NCBI GenBank assembly: GCA_019828565.1
Contig: JAHDYR010000064.1
Span: 682,001 to 746,000, forward strand
DNA: 64,000 bases
Direction of reading: 5' to 3'
Source: Carpediemonas membranifera
Lineage: Eukaryota > Fornicata
Each line of letters starts with the position of its first letter. Position 1 is the first letter of the stretch. The translations under genes and the position numbers were made by a program. This document shows, piece after piece, positions 47,626-57,111 of this stretch. Below the pieces are notes generated by a model. The model was not told the origin of the DNA, did no database searches, and worked only from the letters and a program-made list of their open reading frames with translations.

Positions 47626-48474
47626 CTGCCATCCCCTGAGCAGCTCGGGGTGAGCGGCTAAGAACTTCTTGGCGGCGGGAGTGTGGCGGACGGCGTCGAT
47701 GGGCTCCCAGGACAGCTCGGAGCTACCGAGCCACTTGACGCGCAGGAAGCCGGGCTTGGACTTGACGATCCGTTCAACGTACCATTCCTCTTGGTCTGTA
47801 GCGGCGAAGTAGGCGAGCTCGCCCTCAGAGAGGTCGGACTTGAGCGGAATGAGGTGGGACAGGTGGACTGTGCGTCGCGGTTCGTTGGCGAGGAGCGGTA
47901 CGACGACTGCCGTGAACGGGTTGACCTCAATGACCTTGAACGGTCCGGTGTGGCCGTGGAGCTTGCTTTCAGCGTGGTTCTTGCGCAAGACGTAATCACC
48001 GGGCTTGACTGGAACCGACTGCGTCTCTGCCCTCCCCCTCACGAGTCTTGGACTGGCGTTTGTGAGCCTTGCGGCAGAGCTTGGCCAGGAGCGCGTCCAT
48101 GACGGTGAGGTATTCGGCGACAGAGGTAAGCGGGGTCTCGTCCTCGGCGTTGTTGTCTGGCTGGGGTATCTGCCGGTCGGCAGCGTGTGTGCCGTAGAGT
48201 AGCTCGAACGGGGTGAACCCCGTCGCGCTGTGAACCGTGCTGTTGATTATCCACGCGACATATGGCAGTAGGGTCGTGGACCATGCGTCGAAGGAGTTAA
48301 ATGCCAGCGCTAGGGTACGTAGGTGGCGCTTGATTTCGCGATTGACGCGTTCGACGTGACCGTTCGACTGCGGATGGAAAGGCGTGGTCCGGTGGTGTGT
48401 GACCGATAAGCGCTCGGTTAGAGCGGTGATGATACGGTTGGCGTATTCCGGGCCTCCGTCTGTGTGCAGGATGG
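47623..48474 (-). pseudogene. D integrase C-terminus and chromodomain, interrupted by element E
   Basis: The integrase tail ends ...ELLRGWQ with the stop supplied by the LTR (in the other D locus a one-base deletion extends it into the LTR). The frame switch near 48030 has the same bases as D at 9262. The upstream part is separated by the 15-kb element E; removing E with one GATGG rejoins the sequence as in D. Confidence 0.85.
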
Positions 48475-48527
48475 TGTCCCAATCAATTGATTAAATCTCT
48501 TTCGCTAGCTGTTCTATCCATACCACA
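48475..48527 (+). repeat. E 5' LTR (53 bp)
   Basis: TGTCCCAATCAATTGATTAA ... TATCCATACCACA; identical to 63618-63670. Confidence 0.95.
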
Positions 48528-48537
48528 GTGATCACTG
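48526..48537. promoter_or_regulatory. Perfect palindrome at the primer-binding position of E
   Basis: CAGTGATCACTG, including the CA end of the LTR, two bases before the gag ATG. Confidence 0.65.
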
Positions 48538-48539
48538 TC

Positions 48540-49682
48540 ATGGTTTTAGTCAGCAACAGCCGTTTAGACGAGTATCGTCTTCATGTTGCAAGCAAAAAGC
48601 AGCCGTCTAGCATCCTCTTTTTCCTCGGGAGCGAGAAACTAGCCGAAATCCGCGCGGCGTTCATCCCGACAACGAGATTCCCAACATTCGAGGATTTCCA
48701 ATGCTTCTTTGAGACAGAGATCCGTCCTCCCATTCATAAGCCTTCCGAGCAGAATGAACCCGAGAAGAACGACGACGACAAATCGGCCGAGGAGCTCAGC
48801 GCTCTCCTGGCCAAGCTCAAGGATATAGACACCCAAGCGGCCTCGATCGCTTCAGACGAGCTGAAGCAGGCCTTCATCACCGCAGCCCTCAAGGCGGTCA
48901 GTCCGCCACCGACGGCCCCAGACACCTCGACCAACGCCTCAGAGCGCCTCTCGAGGGAGGAGCTCCGCGAGCGGGCGGACCTCTTGCTCACCTACACCGC
49001 GTACTTCGAGCTGACACCCGCCCAGCGGGCCAACCCAGCCGCTCGCGCGGCGGCGATCCTGGAAAGGACCACGCTCACAGGTGGAGACATCACCTCTATG
49101 CAGAAGATGTTCCTAGCTTTCGGCAAGCACTGTCGCCAGCTGAACCCCAAGTTCCCGACAGAAGAAAACGGTTACACGCCCCTCACCGAGAAGAGGCTGA
49201 TATCCACGCTTTTCCGCGTGCTGACCCGCGGTTTTGACGTCACCGAAGCCGCCCTCGCCTTCGAGGATTTCGCCGACGGCGCCACCACCATCGATGACGT
49301 CCAGCACCGCATCCTGGCTTTGCCAACTAACTCCGATGGGACGATCGTCACGCCTTGGTCCTTCTGCCAGAGGACCTCCGGTCCCATGGCAGGCGCCAAG
49401 GTCCCCGCTACACCGGGCAACGGCCGCAAGACCTGCCGCGTCCACGGTCCCGGCGGCCACTCTACTGAAGAGTGCCGGCTGCTGAAGCGCCAGAGTCAGG
49501 CTAACAGAGCCACACCGGCGGGCCGCCAACCTCAAGATCCCCGCCAGGGCCAGGCCTCTCAACGCACACCACACCAAGCCTCAGCCGCCCAGCAGAACCA
49601 GTCACGCCAGCCGCAGGCAGTTGGTCCCCAACGACAGGCCGCTGGACAACCACAGCAGCCCCCATACTGTAAGAATGGCTAG
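48540..49682 (+). pseudogene. E Gag, interrupted by the TIR element
   Basis: ATG at 48540. Helical capsid-like region (MQKMFLAFGKHCRQLNPKFP, LISTLFRVLTRGFDVTEAALA), a knuckle-like motif CRVHGPGGHSTEEC and a glutamine/proline-rich tail (QPQAVGPQRQAAGQPQQPP). The last codons (YCKNG) and the stop come from the TIR. If the insertion plus a 2-bp duplication is removed, the frame continues as QQPSTSKGPWQFRQNPKQ into pol. Confidence 0.85.
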
Positions 49683-49683
49683 A
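49663..49683 (+). repeat. Left terminal inverted repeat (21 bp)
   Basis: CATACTGTAAGAATGGCTAG and one more A; exact reverse complement of 60311-60331. A palindrome (TCTCCCGGGAGA) follows directly at 49685-49696. Confidence 0.92.
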
Positions 49684-49999
49684 GTCTCCCGGGAGATACT
49701 CTGGAGATACTCATGTGTCAACGCTGGTCAAACCTCGCGATCCAGGCGATCTCAGGCACCTCCAGAACATCTAGAAGGTAGTTATAGAAGCATAAAAGAC
49801 ATGTCTGGCGTCTTGAAGTATCACATGGTGTCAGTGTTGATAAAAGAGGATAACGCATTTTATGTTGTAAATGTGAAGTGCTCGTTCGAACATGGGATCT
49901 TAACAGCGGTGTTTTATAGCTAATAGCAATGCCCTCTGAAGTTTTCAGCCTCCAGTATCTTCTACTTCCGTATGAATTAATGATTGAATCAGAGATTGA

Positions 50000-50105
50000 G
50001 AGAAATGAAGACTTCCCCACAAAAACCAAACATGGGGGGATAATCCATGGGGGTCAAGTACTATCCGTACATACTCAGGTTCTGTGGGGAAGTCTTCATT
50101 TTCTC
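50000..50105 (+). other. Long-stem hairpin (106 nt)
   Basis: GAGAAATGAAGACTTCCCCA (from 50000) pairs with TGGGGAAGTCTTCATTTTCTC (ending 50105), with one bulged base over about 22 pairs and further pairing beyond. It looks like a microRNA-type precursor or a structural subterminal repeat. Confidence 0.7.
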
Positions 50106-50560
50106 GCATTCGAAAAATCTGCAAAATTTTATCAACGATGAGATGGTCTTGGAAGATTGTGCTAACAACAGAGGTGTAACTAGATCAACAAAGGATCATG
50201 GAACCCTTGGTTTGTCCTAACGCCCGAAACAGTGCCCAAAGAGCTCGTGACACAGGTGAACGCCAGAAAGAAATGAAGTTGCTCAGAGTGTACACCATAT
50301 TGTCCTAGTTCCAATACTTTTTACCATTTTCTTCCAGCTGCTTTCGTTGGCGAGTTTCATTTTTTCTTACCGTTACTTCCGCAGTATCTTGCAAGATTCA
50401 GGGGGAAATTCAAATTCACTTTTCCTTTGAGGGCAAAGCAGAATTGCGCAATAACGCATCAATGGGTATGAGAAGCATAGAATACGTATAAAACTCAGTG
50501 TAGTTGCTGCTCACAACTTTTTGGAGGAAACAGAGCAGCGGAAGCCCCAAACCAAAAATC

Positions 50561-50580
50561 TTTCACAAACTCTTGTGAAA
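50561..50580. promoter_or_regulatory. TTTCACAA/TTGTGAAA palindrome upstream of the transposase-like gene
   Basis: 8-bp arms with a 4-base centre, followed by two further TGTGAAA half sites (50583-50597), 25-60 bases before the ATG at 50622. The same arms occur immediately before the ATG at 53299. Confidence 0.6.
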
Positions 50581-50621
50581 CTTGTGAAATGTGAAAGTGA
50601 CTTCAGCAAAAATTCCTGAGC

Positions 50622-53171
50622 ATGCACATTGTCATACAGACCTTCATTGGCACTGTCTACGACAATACTGGCCCTCCAAGGACTGCAGAGCGTATGAACT
50701 ACATTCTCGCTCATACATACCTCTCCCTTGTTGGTATTGGCGGAAATACACAGGATCGAGGCCGCCAGCGCCGAGAATTCCGTGAACTCATCTTGGAAAT
50801 GGCTAACCAGGGCCTATTTGCGGACATGGAGGTCGATCCGAGATTTTTCGCCGACCCGCACGACTCTCGACCCTTCTTGCGTGCAGTACGTTCCCATAGA
50901 GGAGTCGCCCCGACCTTCGATGTCTTCGTACGTGACCACGCGCGTATTGCTGTCACCCACGAACGCTTGCGGAGACAGCACGAGGTCTCAACTGAGGAAA
51001 CTGACAACTACAAGCAGATTTTGGAGCTTGTTTCTATCCTGATGTACATCAAGTCGGGTTGTAACGCAACCCATGAGCTCTTTAAGCTCATCCGTAGTCT
51101 TTCTGCGCGACTTCATATGCCAATCATCTCCAGCAAGGCTGCTGATATCTTCGTGAAGCAGTTGCAGGTCAATATCACCAAGATCAACGGCCTGGTTGCA
51201 GCGCTGACTAGACCAGAGGTTGCTTTCTTGGGTCATCTCGTCCCTGTGGAGTCTGTCACAGTCAACACGACCTGGCGGTGGGGCAGAAATGGCACAAAGT
51301 CGAGACTCGAGTGCACCAATCGCCTAACGGTGGACGAGGGTGTCGATATCCAGCCCCTGACGGACGCGGAGAACGTCATTGACTTCAAGTGGGAGAAGCC
51401 AATGCTTGATCTTCACTACGAGACGAGCGATGAGGCCACAAGTCATCGCCCTGAGCTCAAGCAGACCCAGGGAGTCACCCTCGGCAAGCGGCTCAACAGC
51501 TCCACATGGGACAAGGTTGATCGAGTCTGGTTTGATGCCGTTCGTTACCTCAAGCAAGCTGTTCGCCACCCGGAATGGCTCGAGTCGGACCAGCCCAACT
51601 ACGTTCGATGCAAGAACGCCCTTGGCAACAGGGTTGGAGTCACGTTTAGCCCCATGAAGATCCTACTATGGCTTGACGGGTGGAAAGGGGGTTCTGCTGC
51701 CTTCAAGCTCCGCATCTACGACCCCACAGGCTTCACATTCCCCAACAAGATTACTCCACCTTTCCGTATAGTCGAGTATATGGGTAGCGAGGGTGATTTG
51801 TTGATGGAAGAGTCTCTTTCTCGCGTCGAGAAGGAGATTGAGCGCCTATACACGAGTCAGATACCCATCAGAGACACTGGTGAGGTCACGATCTTCGACC
51901 ATGTCATCGTCATGGGCGATCATGCCGCCCTCCGCCACATGCTGTCCAGAAAGTCGGGCCGGCCCAACTATCCACACCCTTGCAACACGATTTACCACAA
52001 AAGTAAGGCGCTCCACCCGATAGCAGGCCGCCATCGTCTCACCATCAAGGACAACCTGGACGATAAGACAGCATACCAGGCTGAAGTCGACGACCCGAAC
52101 CGAGTTCAAGATGTACTTGCAATCTATGGCGATTTCACCAATGAACGCATGGTATTCGAGAATTGTAGTGTCATCCCTCTTGAGAAGATCGTCATATGCC
52201 CTCCATTCATGCACGACTCGCACCGTTTACTCGAGCAGGTTGCCCATATCTGTGGTTCTTTCAAGAAGCATCCCACCACCCGCGGGTCCCGCGAGGAGAT
52301 CATCCAGAATAAGCTCCTCAACCTCAAGCTTGGCCGTATGTCGTCCATGCGAAGCATCGATAGGACCGTAGGTTGTAACGAGCAGTCGTCCGCACGTGTA
52401 AGGATGGCTGCCACGACCAAGAGGACTACGTTGCTCTCCCTGAGTGCATTCAAGATATCATTCGGCTCATTGGCTACCTCCAGGCCATGTACTACTCGTC
52501 CGAACCTGTGACTGACGCGGCTGTCGCGTTTCACTTCATGGCTGCCGCAGTGGCCCACCTCATTCACGTCACGATTGCGTTCATTCCTAACAAGGATAAG
52601 ACTTCCATATCCCTGCTATCAAGCAGCGAAGCGAAGACGAAGGAGAAACCGTGCGCTGAGAACCTCTACAGCATCAGCAGACTCACGACGCAGCCCCTGT
52701 GCCACAAGCATCTCAAGGTGCCGCTGTTCTATATCCTAGAGGAGTACTTTGAGCGAGAGTTCATCAAGAACCAGGAGGTAGCAGCCAAGTTGCACAGGAA
52801 GGCAGTCCTTGAGGGCATTTGCTTGATCGAGCAGACAACTCTCGCGTGTTCCTTCCTGACGGGCATGCGTTCTTTTTGGTCGGCAGGACTACTCTGTCCC
52901 CCAGCTCCAGCGACTCAAGTGTGTGCGAGTTCACGACTGCTGTAAGGATGCGAAGCATTGGTTTGGTGTCCGCACACTGACCACCGTGACCTTCGAGCCA
53001 ACTCGTGAGATGATCCAGACCTTTCAGGAGACTGTTGATGAAGTGTGGGAGTTTGTAGAAGAGCATACGACGCTGACGTGGGGTGAGGAGGGCACGATGT
53101 CATGCAGTCTGGCGGACCATGGCATAGAGTTAGTTTGCTGCCTGTGTGGAGAGTGTAGCAGACAGAATTGA
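50622..53171 (+). CDS. Large DDE-transposase-like protein (spliced)
   Basis: ATG at 50622. Exon 1 to 52367 (582 codons); a 35-nt intron GTAGGT...GTAAG (52368-52402) joins SIDRT to DGCHDQEDYVALPECIQ. The frame then changes once more between about 52778 and 52887; an intron ending at the TTTTTGGTCGGCAG before 52887 would restore it, but the 5' site is unclear. The last part reads CVRVHDCCKDAKHWFGVRT to the stop at 53171. The pattern LLWLDGWKGG (D352) and VIVMGDHAALRHMLS (D433) with a following PHPCNTIYH resembles the first two catalytic aspartates of DDE transposases. Family not assigned. As the largest gene nearest an end, it is the best transposase candidate. Confidence 0.55.
52368..52402 (+). 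other. 35-nt intron in the transposase-like gene
   Basis: GTAGGTTGTAAC ... GTGTAAG. Removal changes frame exactly as needed and gives a continuous sensible protein. Confidence 0.65.
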
Positions 53172-53227
53172 GGCATCCGCGTGATATAAAGTGATGTAAG
53201 ATGGTTCCGTGATAAATTCATTCATTT

Positions 53228-53263
53228 TTCATATGTGCCACTTTTTTTCATGAATGGCACATT
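53228..53263. promoter_or_regulatory. GTGCCA hairpin, copy 1 (inverted relative to copy 2)
   Basis: ATGTGCCAC, a run of T, CATGAATGGCACAT: 8-bp arms. Its reverse complement recurs with few changes at 58178-58213. It lies 36 bases before the GNAT-like gene ATG. Confidence 0.6.
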
Positions 53264-53277
53264 TCACATTTCGCAGG

Positions 53278-53299
53278 TTTCACAAAAAGTTTGTGAAAA
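53278..53299. promoter_or_regulatory. TTTCACAAA/TTTGTGAAA palindrome at the GNAT-like gene start
   Basis: 9-bp arms around AAG, ending at the ATG itself (53299). Related to the palindrome at 50561-50580. Confidence 0.6.
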
Positions 53300-54257
53300 T
53301 GAACCAAACGGGGAAAGAATCTTGGACAGAGGATACTCTTGCAGCCCATAAGGCTTATATACAGTACGTAAGACTTTCTGATAAGTCAGACATCATCCCC
53401 AGTGTCCGTACGTTTTTTTAAGCAGGACGTTGCCACGAGAGGAGTTGATGACATCGATCATCGCTTCTTCATGTTTGTTCACCCAGTGTTGCCCAGGTAT
53501 TTACCCAGATTGGTTGCGATTCGTGACTGCAAGACTGATTCCATCATTTCGGCCTTGTTGCTCACGAAGGAGTCATACAACACCGAAGCTACTGATGAAA
53601 CCCCTTCCGAGCTGCGCCAGGACTTATATGTTGTGGTTATTCGCACGGCATTCTATGCCAGGGGCAATGGTCTCGCCACGATTCTTCTTTCGGTTGCCTC
53701 TGCCGGACAGAGGATCCGCCTGCAGTGTGTAAGTTCTCTTGTGCCAGCCTACCAGCGTATGGGGATGTCCATCTCCAAGCAAAAGTCCACGATGGAGTAC
53801 CTGGATGATGCGAAACTGGTGACCATGGAGGCAACATACGGCCCGAACAAGTGGACGAAGCTCGGTGAGAGTCTCGTTGCTTGCCATGGATATGCCATGA
53901 AGTCCTGGAGGGCTCCCCCGTCCGTCGACTACGGTACGGCTTTCACTTCTGTGGACCAGGTCCAGCCTCCCCCAAAGAGAACCCAAGCCACCCAACCCAC
54001 CCCTGCCCACCAAGCCCTCGGACAAGCTCAACCGCTACATTAAGCGTCTGAGGAAGAGTGTTACCCCGCACCCGACGCGCAAGAAGCAACGTGAGATAAT
54101 CATCGCCCTTTACGACAGCAACCGAAGGGATTTGGTCCAAAAGATCGTGGATAAGAGATCAAAGATGCGTAAGGATTACCAGAAAGAGAACTATTTCGAG
54201 GAAGAGTGGTACCATCTGCTGTCTGAGAAGGAAGATGAGGAAGAGAATGAAGATTAA
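53299..54257 (+). CDS. GNAT-like acetyltransferase (three exons, about 281 aa)
   Basis: Exon 1 53299-53367, exon 2 53426-53959, exon 3 54015-54257. Intron 1 (58 nt) has GTAAGA, a run of seven T and CAG; intron 2 (55 nt) is C-rich. Both joins preserve the frame. Exon 2 has a GNAT-type core: YVVVIRTAFYARGNGLATILL (the R/Q-x-x-G-x-G/A acetyl-CoA loop), then IRLQCVSSLVPAYQRMGMSI, equivalent to the Y..lGF motif. Exon 3 is basic then acidic (KLNRYIKRLRKSV ... SEKEDEEENED). Likely acetylates a protein; substrate unknown. It ends 20 bases from the convergent gene at 54278. Confidence 0.6.
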
Positions 54258-54277
54258 ATGAAGAAGCAGTCGATTTA

Positions 54278-54964
54278 TTACTCATTTGAGTTGACGTTAG
54301 CTGCGTGGAAGAGCAGGAGGCTCGCGTAAACGGGTATACGCAGAACATCACGAGCCTCTGCAGCGGCACGGGCAGCGTTCCTCTTCTCAATCACAGCGGC
54401 GAGGTCCTTGAAGGTCTTCGAGTGCTTCTTGAGGACAAGCTGCGGACGCTCGAAGATGAGCTTAGAGTCCTTGCGGCACACACTCTCCAGAAGGACCTCT
54501 CTGACCTTGTCGACAGAGATCCCAAGCCTCTGGGCGACGAAGGCGTAAGCGCGGGGGCGGACCGACTGAGGGATGCCGTGGAACAGCTCGCGGTACTCAC
54601 GGACAGTTGCCAAGAGAGGGCTGCCATGGTCGACCTCATCTCCTTCGGCGTCCAGGCTGATGAGGGCCCTGAAGCGCTTCTCCTTGGCCTCAGAAGACTC
54701 GCCCTTGTACTGCGCCATGATCTGCTCAATGCTATCGAGAGAACGGAACTCCGCTTCATCCCTAAGATCCTCCGGAACGAATGTGGGGAGGTCATTGGGG
54801 CGTCTGTCAACCACCTCATTGCAAATGCGGTTTCCGGTGGCGACATCGGCAGCGGAGATGCTTCCAGCAGCGTGCTCCTTCTCTAAGTAAGTAGAAATCA
54901 TTTCCACAGCGTTTAGACGCTTTCTGCCCTTGCTCTTAGCAGTATTACTCCGTTTCGGAGGCAT
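54278..54964 (-). CDS. Basic hypothetical protein (228 aa) with a putative nuclear signal
   Basis: ATG at 54964; single exon. The N-terminus (MPPKRSNTAKSKGRKR) looks like a nuclear localisation signal. The rest is mostly helical and charged (EEFRSLDSIEQ-type helices, KKHSKTFKDLAAVIEKRNAARAAAEARD). A segment VAQRLGISVDKVREVLLESV could be a helix-turn-helix, which would make it a DNA-binding or regulatory protein. No family recognised. It is convergent with the GNAT-like gene and divergent from the OTU gene. Confidence 0.6.
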   Translation of the reverse strand: MPPKRSNTAKSKGRKRLNAVEMISTYLEKEHAAGSISAADVATGNRICNEVVDRRPNDLPTFVPEDLRDEAEFRSLDSIEQIMAQYKGESSEAKEKRFRALISLDAEGDEVDHGSPLLATVREYRELFHGIPQSVRPRAYAFVAQRLGISVDKVREVLLESVCRKDSKLIFERPQLVLKKHSKTFKDLAAVIEKRNAARAAAEARDVLRIPVYASLLLFHAANVNSNE

Positions 54965-55663
54965 AACGTTTCTTCAAGGTGCACTTTATGCTCGCAACGA
55001 AATTAGAAACCAAACGAAGAAAGGAGAAGAGTATCGATCCTCAAACGCTGGCAAGCATGTGTATATCACTAAAACAACATCATGAGAGCTCTGTGGCCTC
55101 GAATGGCCTGTAATAGAACCTAAACAACATCAACAATTGTAACTCGTCGAGGAAGCGTTGAGATGAACTATAAACGCGGGAATGGATCAAACAATGGATT
55201 TAAGAGTGGCATACAAGGCCAGAATACCGCAATTATCGTCCGTTGATCCACGTGACCTCCATCTTGGTCGGTATCCAGAGAAAGCCCTTCAGACGCTCGC
55301 AACACAACATTTAGAAGACTTATCGTGAATGGCTCCTTCCATGATGGACCTTCACCTGGACATGCCATCTCTGACATGTCCAATGGTCTCCATTGAGCTC
55401 GCATTCATCCCTCTGAGCATCCGCCCCATGGTCCAATCAGATGCCCAATCAAAAATTCTGCACCGAAGTGCCCCGAGGACCTCCTCTTAGTTCATAAGGC
55501 TCTCAGAGCCTTATACACCAATTCGAAATCGTGTATAAGGCTCTCAGAGCCTAATGAATCTCCCGCGCGCCGTTGCCTACTGATACTGGTCATTTTTCCG
55601 CATGGTTTATTAGGCTCTCAGAGCCTTATGAATTTTTCATTAGGTCCTGAGAGCCTTATAATC
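54965..55663. promoter_or_regulatory. Divergent intergenic region with a palindrome cluster
   Basis: 700 bases between two divergent genes. The half nearest the OTU gene holds four copies of AGGCTCTCAGAGCCT-type palindromes (see 55493-55662). The rest shows nothing I recognise. Confidence 0.6.
55493..55662. repeat. Four quasi-palindromes ATAAGGCTCTCAGAGCCTTAT upstream of the OTU gene
   Basis: Copies at about 55493, 55541, 55606 and 55641. The first is complete: 10-bp arms around a central C. The others carry one or two changes in the arms; the fourth is GGTCCTGAGAGCC. The last ends a few bases before the OTU ATG (55664). Spacing is irregular. Probably operator-like sites or RNA hairpins. Confidence 0.7.
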
Positions 55664-57038
55664 ATGCAATCGGTTTTCGACTTCTACATGCTCTTGAAGC
55701 GTTCGAAAACGTTTGGTAAGCAGTTCTTTATCTTCTATGACAGCGCTGAGATCAGTCAGGCCTCATCAAACGCGCAGGGAGATGATCAAGTGCTCACTTC
55801 TTCGTAAGTTCCTTCTGCCCGATGACAAGATCCTCACCGCCCTTCTTCGTGATCGTAAGTACTTTCCCCATACCTTTTTACACAGATATTGGCTGGAAAA
55901 CGCTTCGCAAGCTCTTCAGGTCGCCTCACCTTATCCTGCACCTAAGAGAAACTGCCGAGGCTCAGCTTGAGCTGATCACGACATCGGCTGAGCTGAAGAA
56001 GGTCATGGGAGATCATGCCTACGACAGCCTTGTCCAGAAGGTCCGCCGAGAAGTGTCTTCGGATCACGAGCACGACGTTGGAGGTAAGTACTCCAAATAA
56101 CTCCTGCTTATTCAGTCCTTTCGCTGCTCCGTGAGCGCATAATGCGCAAGGTGAAGCCAGGAAGGTCGGGGGTCGTCCGTTCGTTCAAGAACAACGCCGA
56201 GCCTGAGCTGTCGGACCCGGTCGACGTGCAGTTCGACCGGATAAGGCACCTGGACGCGCTTCTGATGGACTCTCCCGTCCACAGAAGTACCCTGAGTGGC
56301 ACATCGCGCCTCCTGCGCCGCCATCTTGCCGTGGAACACAACGGTGCGATCCGTGATTTGAAGAGGGAGCTTTGGCAAGCCCGGGCCAAGATTGAAAAGC
56401 TCGAGACGGAGAAGCTTGTGCCCTTGAAGAAGGAGGCTGAGGTCATAGACCTGGATCGGGAGGCTTTGGTGGCCGCAGACCCCAAAGATGACGTCCAGAC
56501 CATCATGGAGAAGACCTCTAAGAAGTTTAAGAACGATACAAGCTCTCTGAAGCGGTCTGAGGTGCCTGGGGATGGCTCATGCATTCTCAGCGCCATGCAT
56601 CTCATCAGGACTGGGTCCCAGCCTACTGTTGGTGAGAAGCTTCAGCTGTACGAGGACATCCGATCCTTCTGTGAGGGCAAGGGGTTCGAGGGCGACCCGT
56701 TCTCTGAGATGCCTGGCTCCCCTTTCCCCTGGGCAGACCATGAGGCCATCCAGGCCAGTGTAGAGCTGAGTCACACTCCGGTAATCATCACCCAGATCGA
56801 CGAGGACCTTACCTGCCTCTGGGTCCACAAAGGTTGGGAAGATTCAGAGTTCTTGCCCATCCAGGATGCGACGCTGGACAAGATCTTAGGTCTTTGTGAG
56901 AGCATGAAGCTCACTCAGTTCATCGTCATCGAGAATCGTCATGCCTGTGTCTACAGTCTTCCGGACCGCAAGCGCAAGGCAGCTGCCGCAGAGCCCGAGA
57001 AGCGTGCTACTCGTCCGGAGGATGTCACCCGCTCATAA
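55664..57038 (+). CDS. OTU-family cysteine protease (four exons, 427 aa)
   Basis: Exons 55664-55715, 55744-55854, 55886-56083 and 56116-57038. Introns of 28, 31 and 32 nt all begin GTAAG and end CAG, and the joins give one continuous frame. An N-terminal helical region leads to a coiled coil (RELWQARAKIEKLETEKL) and then an OTU domain: EVPGDGSCILSAMHLI holds Asp273 and the catalytic Cys276, FPWADHEAIQASVELSH matches the conserved W-D/E-A block, and ENRHACVYS supplies the catalytic His396. OTU proteins remove ubiquitin or related modifiers. A basic C-terminal tail (RKRKAAAAEPEKRA) may be a nuclear signal. Convergent with the SET gene. Confidence 0.82.
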
Positions 57039-57111
57039 ATGATTGATTGAATTGATATCTCTTCAAGTTTATTCACTCTTGCCTTGAGTCATGCGCGCAG
57101 TGTGGAAGCGC

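Larger units (their letters stand above)
47141..48474 (-). mobile_element. Element D second locus, part 1 (gag start to integrase)
   Basis: On the minus strand: integrase part (48474-47626), LTR (47625-47573), 98-codon ORF, LTR (47279-47227), palindrome and the first 22 gag codons (ATG at 47209), cut by the LINE tail. It continues beyond element E at 63671-64000. The order is the same as at 13600-14368. Confidence 0.88.
49684..50621. other. Left subterminal non-coding region
   Basis: About 940 bases. It holds a strong hairpin (50000-50105), a TATAAAA at about 50488 and the TTTCACAA palindrome before the first gene. A short ORF at 49801-49923 (40 codons) has no recognisable feature. Confidence 0.6.
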
